A stretch of 7,323 bases of DNA, from contig CAZLLV010000338.1 in NCBI GenBank assembly GCA_964560325.1, positions 1 through 7,323 on the forward strand. The letters are read 5' to 3'. Shown piece after piece: positions 1-6,279 of the stretch. The first letter of the stretch is position 1. Each line of letters begins with the position of its first letter. The notes under the pieces were generated by a model. The model saw only the letters and a list, made by a program, of their open reading frames with translations. It was not told the DNA's origin and searched no databases. A program made the position numbers and the translations under genes. This DNA comes from CAZLLV01 sp964560325 (GTDB lineage: Bacteria; Acidobacteriota; Thermoanaerobaculia; Multivoradales; DATKCC01).

Positions 1-766
1 GGGCGGCGAGGAGGGCAGCGGCGATCGAGTCGGCGGGCGAGTCGGCGTTCACGATCCGGTCGCTCACCGTCCGGACCCCGGTCTCGCGCGAGCCGCCGGC
101 ACCGAAACGGGCGGCCACCACCCGGCGGGCGGCGCCGGGCGCCTCGGTCTCCCGCTCGACCCAGGCGGCGAAGAAGCCTCCGCCGGAGCTGGGCGCGATC
201 GCGAAACGGTGGGACGGCCTGGCGAGGGGACGGTCCTCCGTCAGGGTCACCGCCGGGCCCCTCGGCTTTCCGTCGAGGTCGATCGGCCGGGCCCGGATCC
301 GGTAGCTGTCACAGGTCTCGCCCCAGACCAGCCAGAAGCTGAGGCTCCGAGAGACCAGGTCGAAGTGGTGGACCGTGCAGGACGAGACGAGGGTGGGCGA
401 GCGGACCTCGAAGCCGGACAGATCGGCCACCTTCAGCCCGGCCGACGTGGTGTAGGCGACGATCGGGAACCAGGCCGAGCGGAGCGGGGCGACCGCCAGG
501 CGGAGGGCGGACGGGTTCTCCGTTTCGCCCTCGAAGCTCAACGGCTGGGGCGCCTCGACGGGGAGCCCGGCGTCGTTCAGGACGGCGCCCACGGCCTGCC
601 GGTGGGCGCAGGCGTCGGGGCCGAACGGCAGGGGCTCGGAGTCGTCCCTCTGCCAGACCGCCAGGAAGCCGCTCTCGGGCAGCGCCTCCAGGTCGAGGGG
701 CAGCGCGGCGGCGGGAGAGGCCGGGACGAGAGCCGCGAGGAGGAGGGCGATCGGGAGCAGGCGCAT
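1..766 (-). CDS. Secreted protein of unknown function, possible beta-propeller (C-terminus off window)
   Basis: The minus strand is open from ATG at 766-764 to the window edge (255 codons), with no stop seen. Residues 1-22 form a classical signal peptide: MRL, a hydrophobic core (PIALLLAALVPA) and an Ala-rich cleavage region (SPAAA before LPLDLE). The mature protein is therefore probably exported to the periplasm or beyond. It contains spaced hydrophobic-aromatic segments, FLAVWQ (W38), FPIVAY (Y105), SFWLVW (W148) and FFAAWV (W202). Two are followed by the pattern R-x-R-x-x-x-x-D-x-D-G-x-P or a weaker version of it. Such blades resemble the repeats of secreted beta-propeller-like proteins, but this is inference. 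Three cysteines (C53, C130, C152) are visible in the sequenced part. An in-frame TTG at 775-773 is an alternative start adding three residues. The ATG lies 40 bases after the permease stop on the same strand, so co-transcription is possible. I do not recognise a named family. Confidence 0.72.
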   Translation of the reverse strand, partial: MRLLPIALLLAALVPASPAAALPLDLEALPESGFLAVWQRDDSEPLPFGPDACAHRQAVGAVLNDAGLPVEAPQPLSFEGETENPSALRLAVAPLRSAWFPIVAYTTSAGLKVADLSGFEVRSPTLVSSCTVHHFDLVSRSLSFWLVWGETCDSYRIRARPIDLDGKPRGPAVTLTEDRPLARPSHRFAIAPSSGGGFFAAWVERETEAPGAARRVVAARFGAGGSRETGVRTVSDRIVNADSPADSIAAALLAA

Positions 767-771
767 GGATG

Positions 772-783
772 TCAATTTAGCAT
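772..783 (-). other. Three-codon mini-ORF (ATG CTA AAT TGA) ahead of the secreted-protein gene
   Basis: Reading the minus strand from 783, ATG CTA AAT TGA forms a minimal ORF. It has a good Shine-Dalgarno-like sequence (GGGGAGG, complement of 789-795) five bases upstream. The same Shine-Dalgarno is about 22 bases from the ATG at 766, too far for normal initiation there, and 13 bases from the alternative TTG at 775. The mini-ORF may be chance, or it may capture ribosomes that re-initiate eight bases downstream at the gene proper. Confidence 0.15.
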
Positions 784-791
784 GAAAACCT

Positions 792-805
792 CCCCTGGCG
801 AGGGG
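792..805 (-). promoter_or_regulatory. Small GC hairpin between the permease stop and the next gene
   Basis: On the minus strand CCCCT-CGCC-AGGGG makes a perfect 5-bp stem with a 4-base loop, directly after the permease stop (809-807). Its 3' arm overlaps the GGGGAGG Shine-Dalgarno-like sequence, and four T residues follow (complement of 785-788). It could mask that ribosome-binding site, or act as a weak attenuator. The stem is short and the T tract poor, so I do not call a true terminator. Confidence 0.25.
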
Positions 806-806
806 C

Positions 807-3308
807 CTACTCCTGCCGCAACGCCGTCACGGGGTCGACCTGCGCCGCCCGGGCGGCCGGCAGGCCGTTGGCTACGAGGGCGATGGCGACCAGGACCGCG
901 GTCGCGGCGCCGTAGGCGACCGGGTCGAGGGCGCTGGTGCCGTAGAGCACGCCGGAGAGGAGCTGCGACGCGAGCGCCGCCAGGACCAGGCCGAGGACGA
1001 GGCCCGTGCCGACCAGCGCCATGCCGTCGCGAATCACCAGGCCGACCACTTCGCGCGGCCGGGCGCCGAGGGCGAAGCGGACCCCCATCTCGCGCCGCCG
1101 CCGGGCGACCGAGTAGGCGATGACGCCGTAGAGGCCGAGGCTCGAGAGCGCCAGCGCCAGCGCGCCGAAGGCGCCGAGCAGCGTCGCCCCCATGCGCACC
1201 GGGTAGAGCGAGATGCCCATGAAGCCGCCGAGCGTGGTCGTCTCGTTGAAGGCGAGGCTCGGTTCGAGGTCGACGGCGAGGCGGCGCAGCTCGGAGGCGA
1301 CGGCGTGGGCCGCGGCCGGACCGGGGGCGTTCGCCCGGGCCAGCAGGTAGCCGTAGCCGCCGCCGCGCTGGCTCCGGGCGTAGTGCACGACCGGCCGCGG
1401 CTCCTCGCCGACGGTGCGGATCTTGTAGTCGGCGACCACACCGACGATCTCGAGCGGCTCGGAGTCGGGCGAGCCGACCCGGAAGCTCCGGCCGAGCGCG
1501 CCCGACGGGTCGCCCCAGAAGCGCCGCGCGAGGGCCGCGTTGATCACCGCCACCCGCGGCGCGTCGGCCGTGTCGGAGCCGCCGAACGACCGGCCGCGGA
1601 GCATCGGCACGCCGAGCGTCTCGAAGTACTCGCCGTCGATCCAGGTGGCGTCGAGGGTGAGCGGCTCGGCCCGCTCGTTGCCCTCCATCGTGTCCGGGTA
1701 GATCGACTCCCAGTGCAGGTTGACGTCGAACGGCACGCGCGTCGCCACGGCCGCCGATTCGACGCCCGGCAGCGCTTCGGCCCGGTCGCGCAGGGTGCGC
1801 CAGAAGACCGCCGCCTCCGCGTCGTCGTAGCCGTGCATGCCGAGGTCGAAGCCGAGGGCCGCGACCCGCTCCGGCTCGAACCCGATGTCGATCGCGGAGG
1901 AGGCGAGGAGCCCCCGGCCGAGGAGCGCCGCGGCGACCAGGAAGACGGTCGAGACCGCCACTTGGGCCACGACCAGCCCGTTCTTCAGGTTGAAGCGCCG
2001 GCTCCGGCCGGCCTCCCTGCCGCCGCCCCCCTTGAGGTCGGAGACCAGGTCGTGCCGCGCCGCCTGCCGGGCAGGCGCCAGGCCGAACGTAACCGCCGAG
2101 AGGACCGCCACCGCGGCGATGAAGCCGATTACGCGGAGGTTCATCCCGATGTCGAGGCCGATCGAGAACGGCAGCGGCGGCTGCCAGGCGAGCAGCAGCT
2201 CGGTCGACCAGTAGGTCAGCAGCACGGCGAGCAGCGCGCCGCCGAGCCCGAGCAGCAGGCTCTCGGTCAGGAGCTGTCCGGTCAGGCGGCGGCGCGAGAC
2301 GCCGAGGGCGAGGCGGACGGCGATCTCGCGCCGTCGGCCCTGGGCGCGCGACAGGAGCATGTTGGCGAGGTTGGCGCAGACCACCAGGAGCACCAGCCCG
2401 ACCGCGCCGAGAAGCACCGCCGCCGCCGGTCCGAGCACGCGGTCGACGTCCGGATGGAAGCGCACGTCCCCGAGCTCCAGCACCACCCCGCCCACCGACT
2501 CCCGGTCGCCGCTACCGGAGACGTTGGTGATCGGGTGCTCGGCCGCCAGGCGCGCCATCACGGTCGCCACCTGCGCCTCCGCCCGCTCGCGCGAGGCCCC
2601 CGGCGCGAGGCGGCCCTTGATCCACATCCAGCGGTAGCCGCGGCGCTCGAGGCGGGTCTGTCCCGGGTCGCCCGTCACCCCGTGGATCTGCCCGGCCGGC
2701 TCCACGTCGCCCACGCGCACCGTCGGCATCCAGTACTCGGCCGCGACGCCGGGCATCAGGCCGGGGAAGCTCGCCGGCGCGACCCCGACCACCTGGTACG
2801 GCTCGCCGTTGAAGCGGACCGCCCGGCCCACGATCTCCGGATCGGCCCCGAAGCGGCGGTGCCAGAGCCCGTCGGAGAGCACGACCACGCGCTCGGCGCC
2901 GGCCCGGTCGTCCTCCGGCAGGATCGTCCGCCCGCGCGCCGCCGGCACGCCGAGCACCCGGAAGGCGTCGCCGGTCACCACTTCGCCGATCAGCACCTCG
3001 CTCTTCCCGTCGTGTTGCAGGGTGGCGATGGCGGAGGCGTGGCCGGCCAGGCCGGAGAAGGCGTCGACGCCTTCGCGCAGGTCGAGGAAGTCGGGGTACG
3101 AGCTGGTCGAAAACGGCTCGCCGCTCATCCGGGTGTAGACGTGGACGAGCTCGTCCGGCTCGGCGACCGGCAGCGGCCGCAGCAGGATCGAGTCGACGAA
3201 GGTGAAGATCGTCGCGTTGACCCCGATCCCCACCGCCAGCGTCACGAGGGCGACGGTCGTGAAAAGCGGCGTGCGGGCGAGTGAGCGAACGGTGTGGCGC
3301 AGGTCCAT
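807..3308 (-). CDS. ADOP-type duplicated MacB/FtsX-like ABC permease
   Basis: An 833-residue inner-membrane protein with two tandem copies of the MacB periplasmic core plus FtsX-like permease unit. Copy 1 has TM1 at about 15-40, a periplasmic domain at about 45-285, and TMs at about 293-317, 343-367 and 392-414. Copy 2 has a TM at about 443-468, a periplasmic domain at about 475-700, and TMs at about 705-733, 760-785 and 797-817. Each copy carries the same cytoplasmic coupling motif: RRREIAVRLALG (326-336) and RRREMGVRFALG (737-748). This duplicated architecture, the N-terminus (RTPLFTTVALVTLAVGIGVN) and the ending DPVTALR are typical of ADOP proteins, which form large paralogous families in Acidobacteriota. 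No ATPase gene is adjacent, consistent with the 'orphan' label. The ATG at 3308 has a strong Shine-Dalgarno seven bases upstream. The family is usually annotated as an export or MacB-like mechanotransmission permease; the substrate cannot be inferred. The gene is intact and diverges from the Wadjet operon. Confidence 0.93.
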   Translation of the reverse strand: MDLRHTVRSLARTPLFTTVALVTLAVGIGVNATIFTFVDSILLRPLPVAEPDELVHVYTRMSGEPFSTSSYPDFLDLREGVDAFSGLAGHASAIATLQHDGKSEVLIGEVVTGDAFRVLGVPAARGRTILPEDDRAGAERVVVLSDGLWHRRFGADPEIVGRAVRFNGEPYQVVGVAPASFPGLMPGVAAEYWMPTVRVGDVEPAGQIHGVTGDPGQTRLERRGYRWMWIKGRLAPGASRERAEAQVATVMARLAAEHPITNVSGSGDRESVGGVVLELGDVRFHPDVDRVLGPAAAVLLGAVGLVLLVVCANLANMLLSRAQGRRREIAVRLALGVSRRRLTGQLLTESLLLGLGGALLAVLLTYWSTELLLAWQPPLPFSIGLDIGMNLRVIGFIAAVAVLSAVTFGLAPARQAARHDLVSDLKGGGGREAGRSRRFNLKNGLVVAQVAVSTVFLVAAALLGRGLLASSAIDIGFEPERVAALGFDLGMHGYDDAEAAVFWRTLRDRAEALPGVESAAVATRVPFDVNLHWESIYPDTMEGNERAEPLTLDATWIDGEYFETLGVPMLRGRSFGGSDTADAPRVAVINAALARRFWGDPSGALGRSFRVGSPDSEPLEIVGVVADYKIRTVGEEPRPVVHYARSQRGGGYGYLLARANAPGPAAAHAVASELRRLAVDLEPSLAFNETTTLGGFMGISLYPVRMGATLLGAFGALALALSSLGLYGVIAYSVARRRREMGVRFALGARPREVVGLVIRDGMALVGTGLVLGLVLAALASQLLSGVLYGTSALDPVAYGAATAVLVAIALVANGLPAARAAQVDPVTALRQE

Positions 3309-3315
3309 GGCGCGT

Positions 3316-3321
3316 CTCCTC
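3316..3321 (-). promoter_or_regulatory. Shine-Dalgarno of the permease gene
   Basis: The minus strand reads GAGGAG here, seven bases before the ATG at 3308-3306. This spacing is near ideal and fixes the start of the ADOP-type permease. Confidence 0.75.
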
Positions 3322-3387
3322 GGGCAGGTTCTGGAGGCACTACGCCGGGGAGCGGGCCGGGGTTACAGCAATCGCCTCTCTCGACGA

Positions 3388-3401
3388 CATTGCGTGCGAT
3401 G
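3388..3401. repeat. Imperfect 14-bp inverted repeat upstream of jetA
   Basis: CATTGCGTGCGATG is a near palindrome: CAT-GC pairs with GC-ATG, with one T/G mismatch per arm and a two-base centre. It ends 17 bases before the jetA ATG, within the lower-GC part of the intergenic region. Its position suits an operator overlapping a promoter, but a 14-bp imperfect palindrome can occur by chance in GC-rich DNA. Confidence 0.25.
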
Positions 3402-3418
3402 ACAAACTAGACGAGCAA

Positions 3419-5041
3419 ATGAGCGACCGCCCGCCGGACCCCTATCAGCGCCTCTCGATCTTCGCCTACACGGTGGAGGGCCTGGCGCCGGTCTACCGGG
3501 CGATCATGGGCGTCTTCGCCGCCGCCAAGGCGCGGTTCCGGATCCAGCTCCGGCCGGACGAGGTCGCAACCGAGCTCGGGCGGAGCGGCCGCGGAGAGCT
3601 GCTCGACCGGGACGATCCGAATCAGCTCGAGCGGGCGCTCGACCAGCTCGTTTCGTGGGGCAACCTGCGGCGCAGCCACGACACCGGGCGGGTGGCGACC
3701 CTGGAGGACTTCCGCCGCCGGCACTTCGTGTACCAGGTCACCCCGGCCGGGGAGGCGGCGGAGCGGGCGGTGGGGGAGGTGATCGACGCGCTGTCGTCGA
3801 GCGGCTCGCTCCAGACGGTCATGCTGGGGGCGATCGAGCGCAACCTCGGGCGCGTGGCGGAGGAGCTGGCCCGGGCCGAGCCCGAGCCGGCGGTCCTCTA
3901 CGAGGCGCTGTTCAACGTCTTCGAGCAGTTCCGGGCGCTGGCGGAGAACGCCAGCACCTTCATGACCCGCCTCCACGAAGCGATCGAGGCGGGCGAGGTC
4001 CACGACCAGGCGTTTCTTGCCTACAAGACGGCGGTGATCGCCTACCTCGAGGACTTCGTCGGCGATCTGGCGGACATCGCGCCCCGGGTGACGGAGCGGC
4101 TGCGCACGATCGAGGGCGCCCGGGGCGGCGGCGTCGAGCGGCTGACCGCGCTCGCCGCCCGGGCCGACCGCGCGCCGACTCTCGACGGGGTGCACGACGT
4201 GTCGGGAGTGCTCGACCGCCAGTGGCGCGGCCTGTCGGTCTGGTTCCTGGGCGACCGGGGGGCGCCGCCCACCGTCGAGCTCCTGCGCGCCGAGGCGCGG
4301 GGGGCGATCAACCGGATCCTCCTGGTCCTCGAGCGGCTCCACGAGAAGCGCTTCCGGCGCATGGACCGGAGCGCCGACCTCCTGCGGCTCGCGGTCTGGT
4401 TCGACGGCGCGGAGACCGCCGCCTCCGACGGGGCGATCCACCGGATGTTCGAGCGGGCTTTCGGTCTCTTCCCGGCCCGGCACCTGGGCGGCGTCGAGAG
4501 CGACCCGGAGCGGGCGGAGCGGCGCGCGGACCTGCCGGCGACGGCGAGCTGGTGGCGCGCGCCGGCGGTGGCGATCGCTCCGGCGCTCCGGGAGACCGGG
4601 CGCTCGGCGATTCAGGGGCGCGCGGCGCGCGTGGTCGACTATTCGAAGGCGCGCCGGGAGCTGGCGGCGCGCCACCGGCGGCGGCAGGCGGAGCGGGAGG
4701 TGGCGCTCTCGCGCTTCGTCGGCGAGCCCCGGCGCCTCTCGGAGCTGCCCCGCCTCGATCCCCGGGAGCTCGAGCTCCTCCTGTCGCTCCTCGACCGGCT
4801 GTTCTCGGCCGCCCCCGACAGCGACGGACGGCGGACGGCGTCGAGCGGCGACGGCCGCCTCGCCCTGACGCTCGGCCCGCCTCGGGGCGAGTCGCCGGCG
4901 GTGGTCCGCACCGCCCTCGGCCGCTTGACCCTCCCCGACTTCGTCCTCGGCGTCGAAGATCGGGCGGCCGGCACCGCCGGTCAGGCCGCCGGGCAGACCG
5001 CCGATCAGGCCGCCGGCGAGCTGCGGGAGGCGGCCCGGTGA
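3419..5041 (+). CDS. jetA: Wadjet type II JetA, DUF2397/TIGR02677 family (kleisin-like subunit)
   Basis: A 540-residue cytoplasmic protein. Characteristic DUF2397 features are visible. The N-terminus (PYQRLSIFAYTVEG, residues 8-21) leads into a winged-helix-like domain (about 15-110, with TELGRSGRGELLDRDDP and a wing near RRRHFVYQVTPAGEAAE). A helical middle (about 115-245) follows. The family's conserved block lies at about 305-357: RLHEKRFRRMDRSADLLRLA, then IHRMFERAFGLFPARHLGG. By analogy with MukF and JetA of other Wadjet types, this is the kleisin-like subunit that bridges the JetC ATPase heads and binds JetB. The ATG at 3419 is chosen because the family homology begins immediately after it. 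Upstream in-frame codons would overlap the divergent permease start and offer no better initiator. No clear Shine-Dalgarno precedes it (only GACGAG, spacing 3), so leaderless or weak initiation is possible. The C-terminal tail after about residue 513 is low complexity and contains an 8-residue tandem repeat. jetB begins within the stop codon. Confidence 0.9.
   Translation: MSDRPPDPYQRLSIFAYTVEGLAPVYRAIMGVFAAAKARFRIQLRPDEVATELGRSGRGELLDRDDPNQLERALDQLVSWGNLRRSHDTGRVATLEDFRRRHFVYQVTPAGEAAERAVGEVIDALSSSGSLQTVMLGAIERNLGRVAEELARAEPEPAVLYEALFNVFEQFRALAENASTFMTRLHEAIEAGEVHDQAFLAYKTAVIAYLEDFVGDLADIAPRVTERLRTIEGARGGGVERLTALAARADRAPTLDGVHDVSGVLDRQWRGLSVWFLGDRGAPPTVELLRAEARGAINRILLVLERLHEKRFRRMDRSADLLRLAVWFDGAETAASDGAIHRMFERAFGLFPARHLGGVESDPERAERRADLPATASWWRAPAVAIAPALRETGRSAIQGRAARVVDYSKARRELAARHRRRQAEREVALSRFVGEPRRLSELPRLDPRELELLLSLLDRLFSAAPDSDGRRTASSGDGRLALTLGPPRGESPAVVRTALGRLTLPDFVLGVEDRAAGTAGQAAGQTADQAAGELREAAR
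4970..5017 (+). repeat. Two 24-bp tandem units encoding (G/Q)TA(G/D)QAAG in the JetA tail
   Basis: Units 4970-4993 and 4994-5017 are identical at 19 of 24 positions. They encode GTAGQAAG and QTADQAAG (JetA residues 518-525 and 526-533), preceded by a partial copy (DRAAG). The repeat is in frame and lies in the non-conserved end of the protein, suggesting expansion by slippage in GC-rich sequence. Confidence 0.7.
5025..5030 (+). promoter_or_regulatory. Shine-Dalgarno of jetB inside the end of jetA
   Basis: GGGAGG lies seven bases before the GTG at 5038-5040. It supports this GTG, which overlaps the jetA TGA as GTGA, over the later in-frame GTG at codon 9. Confidence 0.75.
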
Positions 5042-6279
5042 GCCCCGCCCTCGCCAGCGCGGTGGCGCCGGGGGAGCCCGACGAGCGCACCTGGGAGGAG
5101 CGGCGGCAGGCCGCCCGTCTCCTCCTCGGGCACCCGCTGATCGGTGACGCCCGGCCGGACGCCGAGGGCTTCGCCCTGGTGCGCCGGCACGCGGCCTGGC
5201 TGCGCGAGGCGTTCGATCGCGAGCTCGGCTACCGCCTGGTGGTGGAGACCGAGCTGGCGCGGCTGCACAAGCGGCCGGCTCCCGGCGGCCTGCCCCGCCC
5301 GACGCGCACCCGCTCCGGCAAGCCGTTCGACGCCCGCCGCTACGCCCTCGTCTGCCTGGCACTGGCGGCGCTCGAGCGGGTCGAGGTCCAGACCACCCTG
5401 TCGACCCTCGCCGGGGAGGTCGAGCTGGTGGCCGCCGCAGAGCCCTTGCGGCGCCTCGACCTCGAGCGCCACGCCGAGCGCCAGGCGTTCGTCGACGCCG
5501 TCCGCCACCTGGTCGACCTGGGGGTCCTGCGGCTCACCGACGGCGACGACGTGGAGTTCGTCGAGGGGCGTGGCGACGCCCTCTACGACGTCGACGGCCG
5601 GCGGCTGGCGCAGGTCCTCACCGCGCCGGTGCCGCCGGAGCTCGCGGGCCCGGACGAGCTCGACCTGGAGGTCTACCCGCAGACCGAAGAGGGCGCCAAC
5701 CGCCGGCTGCGCCACCGCCTGATGCGCCGGCTGGTGGAGGAGCCGGCCCTCTATCTCTCCGATCTGGACGAGGCGGAGCGGGCCTACTGGGCGAGCCAGC
5801 GGACTTTCCTGATCCGGCGCGCGGTCGAGCTCACCGGGCTCGAGCCGGAGGTTCGGCGGGAGGGCGCCGCGCTGATCGACGGCGCCGGCCGGATGACCGA
5901 CCTCGGATTCCCCGGCACCGGCACCGTCAACCACGCCGCTCTGCTCCTGGCCGGACGCCTGGTGGAGCGGGCGCGTGCCGCGGGCCGGTCCGCCGGATCG
6001 GAGGCCGAAGGGGGCGCCGAGGCCGGGACCGGGGCGGCGCTGGTGCCGTTCGCCGAGCTCGACGCTTTCGGTGAGGAGCTGCTGCGGCACTACGGCCGGT
6101 ACTGGAGCCGCGCCTACCGGGACGACGCCGACGGCGCGGGGCGGCTGGTGAGCGACGCCCTCGGCCGGCTGGAGGAGATGGGGCTGGTTCTGCGCCATCC
6201 GGAGGGCGCGGAGCCGCGCCCGGCGCTCGCCCGCTACCGCCTCGATCCGGACGAAGCGGAAGAGGCGGACCGGGCATGA
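5038..6279 (+). CDS. jetB: Wadjet type II JetB, DUF2398/TIGR02678 family (KITE-like subunit)
   Basis: A 413-residue cytoplasmic protein starting at GTG, overlapping the jetA stop by four bases (GTGA), so translation is probably coupled. Family hallmarks appear in order: ERRQAARLLLGHPLI (residues 21-35), ALVRRHAAWLREAFDRELGY (46-65), RLVVETELARLHKRP (66-80), PFDARRYALVCLALAALER (96-114), QTTLSTLAGEV (118-128), and FVDAVRHLVDLGVLRLTDGD (151-170) ending in a winged-helix-like segment, then ALYDVDGRRL (181-190). The C-terminal part has RLMRRLVEEPALYLSDLD (227-244), MTDLGFPGTGTVNHAALLLA (286-305) and a final helix-turn-rich domain (about 336-401). It probably serves as the KITE/MukE-like subunit that binds the JetA kleisin and contributes to DNA contact; this assignment rests on analogy with other Wadjet systems. 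A Gly/Ala/Glu-rich stretch at 311-336 looks like a flexible linker before the last domain. Length is normal for the family. Confidence 0.9.
   Translation: MSPALASAVAPGEPDERTWEERRQAARLLLGHPLIGDARPDAEGFALVRRHAAWLREAFDRELGYRLVVETELARLHKRPAPGGLPRPTRTRSGKPFDARRYALVCLALAALERVEVQTTLSTLAGEVELVAAAEPLRRLDLERHAERQAFVDAVRHLVDLGVLRLTDGDDVEFVEGRGDALYDVDGRRLAQVLTAPVPPELAGPDELDLEVYPQTEEGANRRLRHRLMRRLVEEPALYLSDLDEAERAYWASQRTFLIRRAVELTGLEPEVRREGAALIDGAGRMTDLGFPGTGTVNHAALLLAGRLVERARAAGRSAGSEAEGGAEAGTGAALVPFAELDAFGEELLRHYGRYWSRAYRDDADGAGRLVSDALGRLEEMGLVLRHPEGAEPRPALARYRLDPDEAEEADRA
6262..6265 (+). promoter_or_regulatory. Probable Shine-Dalgarno of jetC inside the end of jetB
   Basis: GAGG, within GAAGAGG at 6259-6265, lies ten bases before the jetC ATG at 6276. 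It is weaker and further away than the jetB site, so jetC may rely more on re-initiation from the ATGA overlap. Confidence 0.45.

Larger units (their letters stand above)
3309..3418. promoter_or_regulatory. Divergent intergenic region between the permease and jetA
   Basis: This 110-bp gap separates two divergently oriented start codons, so it should hold promoters for both directions. It is less GC-rich at its right end (about 3360-3420) than the surrounding coding sequence. A weak sigma70-like pair for jetA can be drawn as TTACAG at 3363-3368 and GACATT at 3386-3391, with a 17-base spacer, but both boxes match consensus poorly. I find no convincing promoter for the permease. Presence of promoters is inferred from gene arrangement rather than from motifs. 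Confidence 0.4.

Noticed and set aside
785..805. Rho-independent terminator after the permease
   Set aside because: The stem is only 5 bp and is followed by AGG and just four T residues. It is better described as a small hairpin overlapping a Shine-Dalgarno.
209..1123. Plus-strand ORF of 304 codons across the left two genes
   Set aside because: It spans the gap between two minus-strand genes and overlaps both antisense. Its composition is typical of GC-rich noise.
1305..3284. Long plus-strand ORF (659 codons) opposite the permease
   Set aside because: It is an antisense shadow of the permease, caused by the scarcity of stop codons at very high GC. Its translation is Arg/Gly/His-rich without domain motifs, while the minus frame gives a full ADOP-type protein.
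3281..3418. Upstream extension of jetA by 46 codons to an ATG at 3281
   Set aside because: It would start inside the divergent permease gene and cover the whole intergenic region. The extension has no similarity to the DUF2397 N-terminus, which begins just after 3419.
3655..5037. Plus-strand reading frame upstream of jetB within jetA, which would make a far longer JetB
   Set aside because: This part is the jetA gene read in another frame and is Gly/Arg/Ala/Pro-rich nonsense. DUF2398 homology begins only after the GTG at 5038, which has its own Shine-Dalgarno.
3407..5362. Minus-strand ORF of 651 codons opposite jetA and jetB
   Set aside because: It has biased, Arg/Pro/Gly-rich composition with no recognisable motif, and lies antisense to two well-supported conserved genes.
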